From Spirochaetes bacterium ADurb.BinA120 (lineage in GTDB: Bacteria > Spirochaetota > UBA4802 > UBA5368): a DNA stretch of 64,000 bases. Made by a program: the position numbers and the translations under genes. The DNA is taken from positions 1 to 64,000 of the forward strand of contig MVZN01000009.1 in assembly GCA_002069125.1 (NCBI GenBank), in the 5' to 3' direction. Shown here in pieces: positions 1-8,303 of the stretch (the first letter of the stretch is position 1; every line of letters begins with the position of its first letter). The notes under the pieces are model-generated. The model was not told the DNA's origin. It did not search any database and worked only from the letters and a program-made list of their open reading frames with translations.

Positions 1-20
1 TCCTTTTTAACGCAACCTTT

Positions 21-51
21 CGCCTATATCCTTGAAAGCAAGGTATAGGCG
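21..51. repeat. Hairpin downstream of the integrase gene
   Basis: An inverted repeat has arms 21-28 plus 30-34 and 39-43 plus 44-51. It makes a 13-bp stem with one bulged T and an AAAG loop, 38 bases beyond the integrase stop codon. Neither side has a T-run, so it is not a classical intrinsic terminator. It could be a recombination or attachment structure or an mRNA 3' stabiliser. Confidence 0.5.
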
Positions 52-88
52 AATTTCGCATATACCGGTAAAATACGAAGCCTTTCGT

Positions 89-1162
89 TTAAACCTCTTT
101 ATCGAAAGAGTCGAGTGGATTTACAATATTCCTGAACGATACCGTGCTCACGTGCGTGTACACCATAGTAGTAGCCGGGCTTTTATGCCCTAAAAGCTCC
201 TGTATGTATCGAATGTCCGTTCCTTGCTCAAGCAGATGCGTGGCAAATGAATGTCGCAAGCTGTGAACGGTGGCCTTTTTTATAATTCCCGCTCGAGTGC
301 ACGCTGCGGCGAAAACATGCTGAATGCTCCGAACGCTTATGTGTTCTCGAGGGTCCTGCCCTTCGAAAAGCCATTCGCGAGGAGAATATTCGGCAAGGTA
401 GCGTTCGAGCAGAGCGACAAATGAGCTTGAAAGAAGCGTAACACGGTCTTTTCGCCCTTTGCCGCGCCGAACGGTAATTTGCCGACGATGGCGGTCTATG
501 TCGGCAATCTTCAGTGTTGCGGCCTCGGCGACTCGAAGCCCTGCCGAATAAATGAGAGAAAGCATTGTTTTATGCTTCAGGTTTGTCGTAGACGAAAGAA
601 TCACCTTTACCTCGTGTATGCTTAAGACAACTGGAAGAACTTTGTCCTTAGATGGCCTTTTGAGCTGGTGGCCCGGCATGGCGTCTTTCAGACCTGGCAA
701 GAAAAGCTCAAAGGCGCTAATCGCCACGTTAATAGTTGAAGCTGAGGCGCCGCAATCCGCAAGATAAGATAGATACTTCTTCACATCGTCGGGAGTTAGG
801 GATGAAGCGTCCTTGCCGGCATGCTCGCGGAGGGCGTGCGCGTTGCGCAGGTACTGAGAAATGGTCTTACGGCTGTATTTACGGGCCTTAAGTGTCGAGG
901 AGAAGGCGTCGAGGTCAGGTGCCGAAGGTGTGAGCTTGGGTATACCAGGGTTGGGATTTTCCTGTCCCGCAGCGCAGAGTGCTTGAAGAATAGCATCGAG
1001 CGCTTCCTGCCGGTCAGGGAAGCTCCACAGCTTCTGTTCGGGATGCCACGACCTCCCCGGTACGCGCTTGATCGAAGCAATGATGTTTTTTTCGTACGGC
1101 ACGCGCAGCGCGATGCGCCCGCCGGGGAATGGCCCTATTTCCGCGTGTATGTCCATATCCAT
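89..1162 (-). CDS. Tyrosine recombinase / integrase, XerC/D-like
   Basis: A site-specific tyrosine recombinase of 357 aa. The catalytic set is complete: R210 (AGLRVAEA), K235 (GKGRKDR), H300-x-x-R303 (HSLRHSFATHLL), H326 (LGHKSPATT) and Y335. A SAM-like DNA-binding domain spans about residues 85-160. The first 60 residues form a separate module with IKRVPGRSWHPEQKLW, which resembles the HARP/SMARCAL1-type basic motif seen before the core in some integrases. The insertion typical of integron integrases after the K235 region is absent, so this is a Xer-like or element integrase rather than IntI. It stands alone at the window edge, with a hairpin downstream and no phage genes beside it. The start has almost no Shine-Dalgarno sequence and lies very close to a promoter-like motif. 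Confidence 0.9.
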   Translation of the reverse strand: MDMDIHAEIGPFPGGRIALRVPYEKNIIASIKRVPGRSWHPEQKLWSFPDRQEALDAILQALCAAGQENPNPGIPKLTPSAPDLDAFSSTLKARKYSRKTISQYLRNAHALREHAGKDASSLTPDDVKKYLSYLADCGASASTINVAISAFELFLPGLKDAMPGHQLKRPSKDKVLPVVLSIHEVKVILSSTTNLKHKTMLSLIYSAGLRVAEAATLKIADIDRHRRQITVRRGKGRKDRVTLLSSSFVALLERYLAEYSPREWLFEGQDPREHISVRSIQHVFAAACTRAGIIKKATVHSLRHSFATHLLEQGTDIRYIQELLGHKSPATTMVYTHVSTVSFRNIVNPLDSFDKEV

Positions 1163-1170
1163 TATCCATT

Positions 1171-1196
1171 ATTATACAAAAACTCATCCAGGTCAA
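1171..1196 (-). promoter_or_regulatory. Putative promoter of the integrase gene
   Basis: Read on the minus strand there is TTGACC (1196-1191) followed by an AT-rich stretch. That stretch contains TAATAA at 16-bp spacing and TATAAT (1176-1171) at 14-bp spacing. Transcription would begin at or within a few bases of the ATG at 1162, giving a leaderless or near-leaderless message. Confidence 0.4.
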
Positions 1197-1589
1197 CCCA
1201 TTTTCAATCCACTCCCCCAAACCAAATGCAACACCCAACACCTCTCTCTACCTTTTACTCTATGTTTACCATAGGCCCCATGAACCCCCTCCCGCTGCAT
1301 CAGTAATCGATATCAGCATTTAGCCCATTGCGCAAAGCCGCGTGAGGGACGCGAAGGGGTAGTCGCGGCGGTCTTTTCGCCGCGACCGAAGCGTTAGCGG
1401 AGCCCGTAGCGGCCCGACCCGGCATGCGGGCCGCCGGCCCCGCTCTTATACGGACCCTTGCGTGCAGTCCGCCCGGTTTTACCCGAAGGCGAGGGGCACG
1501 CCCCATAAATGATTGACTTGTGGCGAAATGCGGATACAAAGGGAGGGCTGGCCGCGCGCCGGCGCACTCCACCGCCACGAGGACGGGCC
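1197..1589. other. Intergenic region with GC-rich hairpins
   Basis: No gene is supported here. Positions 1200-1320 are pyrimidine-rich. Positions 1321-1508 are very GC-rich and repeat-like. The clearest structure is a perfect 9-bp stem with a 7-base loop at 1362-1386. A Shine-Dalgarno GAGGA near 1578-1583 belongs to the ATPase gene start at 1590. Confidence 0.5.
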
Positions 1590-2894
1590 ATGAGCGAAAA
1601 CGGCGACATCGAGCTTATACCCTACGACCGAATGAAGGAGCAGGTGGAGCGCGAGGTGCTCGCCTTTATGGAGAAGCGCAACCTCCCCGAAGAGATTCCG
1701 CCGCCGCGCTTCTCGTTCGAGAAGGGAACCGCCATGGTGTCGTTCGCCCTGCCGTTTTTGGGCGACGCCCTCGTTATGCAATTTATCGCAATCGCAAAGG
1801 CGCACCTCGGCAATGTCCGCATTCACGCCTTCGACGACGGTTACTACGCGCTTCAGGCGCTGAACAAAAACCTCTTTAAAACCGAAAACCTGCTCGACAA
1901 TTTCAAGGCGGAGTTTTTCGGCATCACCGCAAACTTCAGGGCCGACTTCTCCAAAAAGGGAAACTTTAGCCAGGACGAGATCGCCCTTGCGCTCGAAATC
2001 TTTAAGACCGCCTATGCGCGCCTGAAGGACGATCCGGCGGTGCGCCTCAGGCGCCTCGGCGCGAGCATCTATGGCGACAGCGGTCACCTGGACTGGTCGT
2101 ACATTGCCGGCTACGAGGAGGTAAAGCGCAAGATACGCGAGTCGATCATTCTGCCTCTTATGAACCCGGAGATATACGATTCCATCGCGAAGATGACGAG
2201 GCGCAGCTTCGAGTCGAACCGTCCGCGCGCAATTCTCTTCGAGGGAGGGCCGGGCGTCGGGAAGACTACCATTGCGCGCATCATTGCGGGCGAGGTAAAG
2301 GTGCCGCTGGTGTACGTGCCCATTGAGTCCATTATGTCGAAGTGGTACGGCCAGTCGTCGCAGAACCTCTCGCAGATCTTCGACGCATGCGAGGACCTGG
2401 GCGGCAGCATTCTCTTCCTGGACGAGATCGACTCGCTGGCAGGGTCGCGCGACCAGAACATGTTCGAGGCGACGCGCCGCGTCCTCTCGGTGCTATTGCG
2501 TCGCCTGGACGGCTTCGACTCGGCGGCGAGCACCATTACCATAGGCGCGACAAACCGCAAAAAGGACCTGGACAACGCGCTCATCAGCCGCTTCGACCAG
2601 GCCATCCACTTTCCGCTTCCCACGGCGCGCGAGCGCGCGTCGATATTCGGAAACTACGCCCGCCACCTCTCCGAGGCGGAGCTTGAGGTTTTGGGCGGTT
2701 CGAGCGAGGGCCTTTCGGGCCGCAACATCCGCGACATCTGCGAGTACACCGAGCGGCGCTGGGCGCGAAAGCTCCTCGTAAAAAAACTGGAGGCCTCCGT
2801 CCCCGATTTCGATTTCTACCGGCATGCGCTTCGCGGCTGGAAGGAGGAGAATCAGATGACGGATTCCATGGCGCTGGAGGCGAACAGGGGATAG
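1590..2894 (+). CDS. AAA+ ATPase, single AAA domain, VCP/spastin-like
   Basis: A cytoplasmic AAA+ ATPase of 434 aa. Walker A is FEGGPGVGKTT (about residues 217-227), Walker B is ILFLDEIDSL (about 275-284), and the arginine-finger region is SRFDQ (about 332). The first 185 residues match no family I recognise and may be the substrate-binding part. An in-frame ATG exists 27 codons upstream (1509), but GAGGA lies just before 1590 and the extra residues are low-complexity. The family remodels or unfolds protein substrates with ATP; the substrate here is unknown. The 3' end overlaps the convergent GH57 gene by 43 bp. Confidence 0.85.
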   Translation: MSENGDIELIPYDRMKEQVEREVLAFMEKRNLPEEIPPPRFSFEKGTAMVSFALPFLGDALVMQFIAIAKAHLGNVRIHAFDDGYYALQALNKNLFKTENLLDNFKAEFFGITANFRADFSKKGNFSQDEIALALEIFKTAYARLKDDPAVRLRRLGASIYGDSGHLDWSYIAGYEEVKRKIRESIILPLMNPEIYDSIAKMTRRSFESNRPRAILFEGGPGVGKTTIARIIAGEVKVPLVYVPIESIMSKWYGQSSQNLSQIFDACEDLGGSILFLDEIDSLAGSRDQNMFEATRRVLSVLLRRLDGFDSAASTITIGATNRKKDLDNALISRFDQAIHFPLPTARERASIFGNYARHLSEAELEVLGGSSEGLSGRNIRDICEYTERRWARKLLVKKLEASVPDFDFYRHALRGWKEENQMTDSMALEANRG

Positions 2895-4414
2895 AGCCGC
2901 TCCCGCGTTTGAACATATTCGTCGTCTATCGCTCCGGCCTCCAGCCCCGCGAGTATGCGCGTGGCGGCGGTGATGTGCTCGTCAAGCCGCGTTCGCCCGT
3001 AATCGGCGAAGCGGTCCCACGATATAAAGAAGGGCCAGTCCGACGACTGCGCCAGCATTACCTCCGAGGCGGCCTGCCTCCATGCCCGGCGCGTTCGCGC
3101 GTTGGGCGAAAGCGCGAAGAGGCGAGCCGCGAGCTCGGAGATTTGGCTTGAGGCGACCAGACAGGCCGGGTTTAGCCAGGTTTCGAAATAGCCGCTCCTG
3201 CCCCACGAGCCCTCGGCGGGCCTTCCGCTCGCCTCGACCCCCTCGCGGATGAGCTCTTCCGGCGTGACGAATTCCATGTCCTCGGCCGCGGACGAGAGCA
3301 GCGCGAGCTCCTCCAAAAATTCCGGGCCCTCGTACCACCAGTGGCCGAAGAGCTCCATGTCGAAGGGCAGGGTGAATACCGGCGCCCTTCCCAAAATCGG
3401 TCCGAGCTCCGCGGCGCGTGCGCGGATGCGCGCCATGAAGTCGGAGGCGTGTTCTCGGGCGGCCTCGTTTGCGGCGGCCGCGTCGTATGGCTCGCGCGAA
3501 ACGCCGTCGCCGGTTATGCGGTGCACCTTTATGCCGAGCGGCGCGCGCGCAAGCCCCAGGCGCGAAAGCTCCAGCTCGGACATCTGCCAGGTGTAGTCGG
3601 CGTGGAATTCCCGGTAGCGGCCGTCGCCGGGATAGCCCGTTCGGTGCGCCCAGACCGCCCCCGAGAGAGCGAGCTCGCGCGGAAAGACCACCAGGCCCGA
3701 TTCCGCGGCGAATGGCATAAAGTTTCCGTGCTCCGGCGAGCCCTCCCCTCTATAGGCGGAGTGGGCCTCCAGAAAGGTGTACTCCACGCCGCAGGCGGAG
3801 AGGGTCGCGTCGAGCCCGGCGTGATAGCCCATCTCCGGCAGCCAAAGCCCGCGGGGGGCGGGGCCGAAGGAGGAGGCGAAGAGGCCCTGGCCGGTCCGTA
3901 TCTGCAGCCTTTCGAGCCTCGGGCTGTAGCGGTAGGCCGGAAGCAGCGCGTGCGTGGCGGCGGTGGTAATGAGGGTTATGGTCCCGCGTTCGGAAAGGGC
4001 GCGAAAGGACGAGGCGAGGTCGCCGCGAGCGCCGTCCCAGTACGCGCGCGTATCCTCCAGCCGGTCCGCCAGGCGCTCCAGGGCATCCGAAAGCCCGCCT
4101 CCCGGCACTGCGTGCACGCGGGAGAGCGTGATGACGCTGCCCAGGTAATCGGAGAATTTTTCGCGATAATAATCGTCACCGAGCATCGCCACGAGCGTCG
4201 GGCTTAGCGAGGCCGTTATCGGAAACCGGATTCCGCGTTCCGCAAGGCGTCCGAGGACGCGAAGGAGCGGTATGTAGCATTCGGCGATGTTCTGGTACAG
4301 CCATAGCTCCTGGGCCGGGAACCGCTCGCCCGGTACGCGTGCGTAGGGAAGGTGCGCGTGGAGCACGAGCAGTATTCGCGCGGGCGGCTCCTTCCGCCGA
4401 CGGGGCTTTTTCAT
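2852..4414 (-). CDS. GH57 family 1,4-alpha-glucan branching enzyme (DUF1957 type)
   Basis: A glycoside hydrolase family 57 enzyme of 520 aa, the usual length for the DUF1957/branching-enzyme subgroup. Family motifs are in order: HAHLPYAR near the N-terminus, WLPEMGY with the likely nucleophile E194, and LPFDMELFGHWW with the likely acid/base D352. There is no signal peptide, so it should act on cytoplasmic glycogen-like glucan. It is expressed with the DUF4912 gene just upstream (1-bp gap); that pairing recurs in other genomes. An alpha-amylase or 4-alpha-glucanotransferase role cannot be excluded from sequence alone. Confidence 0.85.
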   Translation of the reverse strand: MKKPRRRKEPPARILLVLHAHLPYARVPGERFPAQELWLYQNIAECYIPLLRVLGRLAERGIRFPITASLSPTLVAMLGDDYYREKFSDYLGSVITLSRVHAVPGGGLSDALERLADRLEDTRAYWDGARGDLASSFRALSERGTITLITTAATHALLPAYRYSPRLERLQIRTGQGLFASSFGPAPRGLWLPEMGYHAGLDATLSACGVEYTFLEAHSAYRGEGSPEHGNFMPFAAESGLVVFPRELALSGAVWAHRTGYPGDGRYREFHADYTWQMSELELSRLGLARAPLGIKVHRITGDGVSREPYDAAAANEAAREHASDFMARIRARAAELGPILGRAPVFTLPFDMELFGHWWYEGPEFLEELALLSSAAEDMEFVTPEELIREGVEASGRPAEGSWGRSGYFETWLNPACLVASSQISELAARLFALSPNARTRRAWRQAASEVMLAQSSDWPFFISWDRFADYGRTRLDEHITAATRILAGLEAGAIDDEYVQTRERLYPLFASSAMESVI

Positions 4415-4415
4415 T

Positions 4416-4946
4416 TTAATGGGAACTCAGGCCGGGGGAGGAGGGGGCGAGATGTTCGCGCACGCCGCTAACTTCGTAAAGCCGCGGGAGGCGCTCGTCG
4501 TGGAACAGGGGCCCGCCCAGGATGGCCGCAAGCGCCTCGTCCCCCAGCGGCACGTCGATCTCGGCGGATTGAAGCACCGTCTCGCGCTTTCCCGTTGCGG
4601 TCTGGTAGGAGAGCTCGATGACTATCCTTCGGCCGGCCATCTCTCCGGTGGTGAAGATGTGCCACCGGTTTTCCCTTCCGTAAACCGGTATCTCGTCAAG
4701 CTCGGCCCGGCCTCCGGAGTCGGCCTCTCGCACCCTCAAGAACAGGTACGGGTCGCCCTGATGGTCGGTGAGGGCCTTTCTTAGGATTTTTCCGTAAAGG
4801 GGGTCGGAGAGCTTCCACGTTGCGTAGATGCCTGCCCCGTCCACAAGGAGAGCGATGAGGTAATCGGTCCCCCCCGCCGCCTTCTTTCGGGAGCGGCCCG
4901 GCACGGGGGCTGCAGCCGCGGCCTTTTTGGTCGTTTTTCCGGGCAT
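4416..4946 (-). CDS. DUF4912 domain protein
   Basis: A soluble protein of 176 aa with a lysine/alanine-rich N-terminal 30 residues. The core carries the DUF4912 pattern: a Y-x-x-W-K-L-S strand, then LFLRVREAD, then a beta-rich stretch ending in AEIDVPLGDEA. Two ATGs are possible, at 4961 and 4946. The second has GAAGG eight bases upstream and is preferred. It directly precedes the GH57 enzyme in the same operon, which suggests a glycan-related accessory role. The biochemical function of DUF4912 is not known to me. Confidence 0.75.
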   Translation of the reverse strand: MPGKTTKKAAAAAPVPGRSRKKAAGGTDYLIALLVDGAGIYATWKLSDPLYGKILRKALTDHQGDPYLFLRVREADSGGRAELDEIPVYGRENRWHIFTTGEMAGRRIVIELSYQTATGKRETVLQSAEIDVPLGDEALAAILGGPLFHDERLPRLYEVSGVREHLAPSSPGLSSH

Positions 4947-5148
4947 TTGGTTTACCTTCATCCTTCAAATTATCGCCCTGATTTTATCCGGCCCGTTTCG
5001 TAAAGTCAAATAATTATTGGCCCGGTTTCGGGATTCGGCTGACGGGCGGTATGAAGGCGTATTATACGCTTGCAATGCCCTGGCGAGTGTGCTATACGCG
5101 TAATCGTGGCCGTCCGGCCGCCCCATTCTTTTCCGAGGGAGGCAGCGT

Positions 5149-5691
5149 ATGTCTCGAAATTCTATCGTTCGCATCACCCTCTTGCCGCTCGTTGCGCTTG
5201 CCGTTATGGCCATGGGCTGCTGCAAGAAGGAGCCGGGATATTTTCGCGATCGCTCCAAAGGTTTTTCCATTGTCTTTCCGGACGACTGGGAGATCAGGAC
5301 AAAGGGACTCCTTGGCGCCACAGTGGTGCAGGCCCTAAGCCCCCTCGAGGAAAAGGGCGATCCCTTCCGAGAGAACATCAACGTCTCCGTGGAGGACCTC
5401 TCCAAGGACGTGGGGCTTTCCTATTATCGTGAGATCACCTTCGAGAACATGGCCAGGGCCCTTGACGAGTTCCGCGAGCTGGAGCGAAACGATTTCAAGC
5501 TGGACGGGCGAAAGGCCGTAATGACCGTCTTTTCCCACCGGGCGGGCGCGCTCAGGCTGAAGGTCATGCTGTGCCTGGTGGTGGAGCGGCACCGCGGTTA
5601 TGTGCTGGTGGGCACCGCCACGGAAAAGAGCTTTCCGGAATACAAGCCGATCTTTTTCAAGATTATTCGAAGCATGAAGCTCGAGGGTTGA
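5149..5691 (+). CDS. Lipoprotein with PsbP/DcrB-like domain
   Basis: A predicted envelope lipoprotein of 180 aa. It has a hydrophobic signal peptide (residues 8-22) ending in VMAMGC with the cysteine at about 24. The mature part begins with FSIVFPDDWEIRTKG, the opening strand pattern of the Mog1/PsbP/DcrB-like fold, and ends with the family-typical FFKIIRSMKLE. GGGAGG lies 8 bases before the ATG. It is a single gene facing away from the GH57 operon. No enzymatic motif is seen; the fold usually serves in envelope stress or protein binding. Confidence 0.7.
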   Translation: MSRNSIVRITLLPLVALAVMAMGCCKKEPGYFRDRSKGFSIVFPDDWEIRTKGLLGATVVQALSPLEEKGDPFRENINVSVEDLSKDVGLSYYREITFENMARALDEFRELERNDFKLDGRKAVMTVFSHRAGALRLKVMLCLVVERHRGYVLVGTATEKSFPEYKPIFFKIIRSMKLEG

Positions 5692-5700
5692 GCCGGATGC

Positions 5701-6384
5701 TTAGCGCGTTTTTTCCGCGTGCCACATTCGGGGCGAGCCGCCCACCATGTAGCGGCCCTGTATGACTCGGCCGTTATCGCGGTACTCTCCGGTGTATACC
5801 TGGGTAAAATATACGTGCGACCCGGTGCGCTCCCTCTCGGCGGGCGTGGTGATGGAGCGCGTAAATCCGATGAACTTTCCCCTTATATATAGCCCCTTTA
5901 AGGGCTCGACAGCGCCCCTGCCCCATTCGGGAAAGCGCACCGAGCCGTAGAGCGCGCCGTTCCTTGCCCCTATTGTCAGGTATCCGGGATTGCCGGAGGC
6001 GTTTATACGATAGGTCCCCATATAGGCCATTGGGACGGCCCCGGCCGCCTCGTCGGAAGCGGACGGCGTTTCGGGGATGATTTCGATAAAAGCCACCTCG
6101 ACGAGCCGGGCCATGGCGGGTTTGGAACCTTCATCGCGCGAATCGAGCGCGGCCTTCCGCGTAGAGTGGCTTTCGGCCGAGCGAAGGCAGAACAGGCGAT
6201 CGCCGGCTATAACTATTTTTCGCGCAACGTAGAAGGCCCCGTCGGTTCCGCGAACCAGGGCCCTTTGGTTCGAAAGGAGCACCAACGCGGCCAGAAGCGC
6301 TATTAAAACCATGGAGGCGAGCGGCGCGACGATCATTGCGCCCCGGCGCTTTTTATCTCCTTTACTGTCGATTTCGATATCCAT
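5701..6384 (-). CDS. Membrane-anchored hypothetical protein
   Basis: 227 aa, not recognised. A short charged N-terminus (residues 1-15) is followed by one transmembrane segment (about 17-38). The rest is a periplasmic or external domain rich in beta-strand patterns, for example YLTIGARNGALYGSVRF and YMGTYRINAS. These resemble the small beta-barrel domains that report modification of ingested or bound molecules, but no family can be assigned. It converges on the upstream lipoprotein gene with 9 bp between stops, so the two are not in one operon. Confidence 0.55.
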   Translation of the reverse strand: MDIEIDSKGDKKRRGAMIVAPLASMVLIALLAALVLLSNQRALVRGTDGAFYVARKIVIAGDRLFCLRSAESHSTRKAALDSRDEGSKPAMARLVEVAFIEIIPETPSASDEAAGAVPMAYMGTYRINASGNPGYLTIGARNGALYGSVRFPEWGRGAVEPLKGLYIRGKFIGFTRSITTPAERERTGSHVYFTQVYTGEYRDNGRVIQGRYMVGGSPRMWHAEKTR

Positions 6385-6538
6385 GGTCCGCCATCATAAT
6401 ATGGGAAACGCCCCGGCCACAACCATAAAAATGGGATTGTTTTAAAATAATTTATTGACCGCCCGATATTTTCTCGTTATATAAACGGCCATAATCGCGT
6501 TTCCGCGTGTTCCATCTCAGATAAAGGAGAAGTCCCTC

Positions 6539-7279
6539 ATGAAAAAGCTGATAATGACCGCCTGTATACTCGCGCTTGTAGCGCCCTTCGGCTGCAAAAA
6601 GAAGGAGGTCGGGACCGACGACAAAACTATCGCCAGAAAATACGCTCTCTACCAGGTTTCCGTGTACAAGGACAAGGATTTCAAGGAATGGCTGGCCACG
6701 CTCGAAAAGGCCGAATCGGTAGATCTTCTAAGCGAAGAAAAATACATCAACCAGAAGAGCATGCAAATTGACCTTTCCCAGGTAAGGCTTGCGGACGGCA
6801 AGGAGGGATACATGGAGTCCAAGCACCTTGCCGACAAGCCCATCGTTTTTATCGAGGAGAGCACGCGCCTCTTCGTGCGCCCGAACATGGGAAGCAAGGT
6901 GTTCTGCACCGTACCCAAAGGGACCATAGGCTTCATCAAGGAGGAGAAGGCCGACTGGGTACTGGTATACATCGGCAATATGGCGGGCAAATGGATTACC
7001 GGACAGTGGGCGCAGGGCGGATACAGCACCGACGAGAACCTCGTTGTGGAGGCCAAAGACTATGAGGCGGCCTTGAGTCTTCTTAAAGAGCGGCAACCGG
7101 ATAAAAAGGCCGCCGCGGAGAAGAACGCCAGGGAGAAGCTTACGGAGTTGGCGAAAGGAAGCTCCGTGATTGCGGGGATGGCCAAATCCAAGCTGGACGA
7201 GCTCGACGAGAAGCCCCCGGCGGATGCCGCGGAGGGAGTCGACCAGGGTCCCGAGACCGGCGAGAAAAGCGCGGAATAG
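6539..7279 (+). CDS. Lipoprotein with SH3-like domain
   Basis: A predicted lipoprotein of 246 aa: MKKL signal, hydrophobic stretch to LVAPFGC, cysteine near 19, then a Lys-rich linker. Two SH3b-like segments are visible. One is around residues 35-100. A better one is around 103-160, with the SH3 pattern TRLFVRPNMGSKVFCTVPKG and then WVLVYI and GKWITGQW. The C-terminus from 170 is a charged helix and acidic tail. AAGGAGAAG precedes the ATG. Such domains usually bind peptidoglycan or envelope proteins. The gene is monocistronic and ends in a strong terminator. Confidence 0.7.
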   Translation: MKKLIMTACILALVAPFGCKKKEVGTDDKTIARKYALYQVSVYKDKDFKEWLATLEKAESVDLLSEEKYINQKSMQIDLSQVRLADGKEGYMESKHLADKPIVFIEESTRLFVRPNMGSKVFCTVPKGTIGFIKEEKADWVLVYIGNMAGKWITGQWAQGGYSTDENLVVEAKDYEAALSLLKERQPDKKAAAEKNAREKLTELAKGSSVIAGMAKSKLDELDEKPPADAAEGVDQGPETGEKSAE

Positions 7280-7301
7280 GCGGCTAACAGGGAAGCAAAC
7301 G

Positions 7302-7342
7302 GGCCCTCCATGGCCGCATGATGCGTGGAGGGCCGTTTTTTT
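7302..7342 (+). terminator. Rho-independent terminator
   Basis: A 9-bp GC stem (7302-7310 with 7326-7334) is followed by a run of seven T after one G. It lies 22 bases after the SH3 lipoprotein stop codon. Confidence 0.85.
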
Positions 7343-7449
7343 GCCCTGAGCGCAATTTTAAAACGTCGTCCCCGTCGTGGAATTGGAAAGCCGGCGCGCC
7401 CGGCCAGGGCAAGTGTAAGGCCGGCCAATGCCTGGGCGCTTCGGCGTTT

Positions 7450-8010
7450 TTATTCGGGGAAGGGATTCCCGTAGGCGTCGAGGAAGGCGAACTGGGAAAG
7501 CGGTTTTCTTGGCGGGCCCTCCTTCCCGGCTACGGCCGGCCGGCCCAGCGGGATGCAGGCCACCACCTCCCTGTCGGCCGGCAGGCCGAGAAGCTCTTTG
7601 GCTCGGTCGTGGTCCAGGAGTCCCGCCACCACGCTTCCTATCCCCAACTCGTGCGCCTTGAGGCAGAGGTTCTGGACGGCCATGCCAAGATCGAACATAA
7701 ACCATTCGTTGAACCTCGTGAGGTTCTTGCCATCATAGCATCCCGACACCCCGGTAATCGCGCAGGCCACGATAAGCGCGGAGGCGGCAAGCGAGCATTT
7801 GGTCGCCGGGTTCCCGTCGATGTATGTGGCCGTCATTCTTTCCATAAGGCTGCGGTCGCGAAGTACGATAAATTCCCACGGCTGCACGTTCGCCCATGAC
7901 GGCGCCATCCCCGCCGCTTCGAGCACCGAGCGTATCTCGCCGTCACTCACCGGCTCGCCTGTAAATTTGCGTATGCTCCTCCGCTTTCGCAAGGCCTCCT
8001 GCAGTTCCAT
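7450..8010 (-). CDS. Nitroreductase family protein
   Basis: An FMN-dependent nitroreductase-fold oxidoreductase of 186 aa. The N-terminal RKRRSIRKF motif binds the FMN phosphate. APSWANVQPWEFIV follows, as does the C-terminal GIGSVVAGLLDHDRAKELLGLPADREVVACIPLG-type block that closes the active site. The start at 8010 is chosen because GGAGGGAG lies 4 bases upstream; an in-frame ATG 17 codons earlier has no such site. The physiological substrate cannot be told from sequence. The gene stands alone, convergent with the SH3 lipoprotein gene. Confidence 0.85.
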   Translation of the reverse strand: MELQEALRKRRSIRKFTGEPVSDGEIRSVLEAAGMAPSWANVQPWEFIVLRDRSLMERMTATYIDGNPATKCSLAASALIVACAITGVSGCYDGKNLTRFNEWFMFDLGMAVQNLCLKAHELGIGSVVAGLLDHDRAKELLGLPADREVVACIPLGRPAVAGKEGPPRKPLSQFAFLDAYGNPFPE

Positions 8011-8136
8011 GCTCTCCCTCCGAAAGTGATCGCCGGGCTCGGCGCGGACCGGCCGGTACATTGATAATATGCTTGCCGGGCGCTGTCAAGCCGGTATGGG
8101 CGCAAGCGGGATGCGCGCAGGCTGATATTAATACGC

Positions 8137-8166
8137 TTGACAATTGGAAATACCCGCATGTAGGTT
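8137..8166 (+). promoter_or_regulatory. Possible promoter of the 8304 lipoprotein gene
   Basis: A perfect TTGACA (8137-8142) is followed after 18 bp by TAGGTT, a weak -10. It would give a leader of about 130 bases containing complementary segments 8180-8186 and 8228-8234 (7-bp stem). Confidence 0.3.
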
Positions 8167-8303
8167 CGTGCGTGTGTTAAAGGTGGACTTTTGACCCGCC
8201 GGCAGCCTGAGATCGTGCTTTGGCGCACCACCTTGAACGGCCCATGCCCGGTGCTTTAAACCGGCAGGCAGGCCGATTCTCTATATTACACAGGAGGGTT
8301 TAA

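Noticed and set aside
89-1162. Integron integrase with attC cassettes
   Set aside because: The integrase lacks the IntI-specific insertion. The hairpin at 21-51 does not have attC R-site sequences, and no cassette array follows.
3341-4207. Plus-strand open frame of 288 codons opposite the GH57 enzyme
   Set aside because: Shadow of a GC-rich gene whose minus-strand catalytic motifs are clear.
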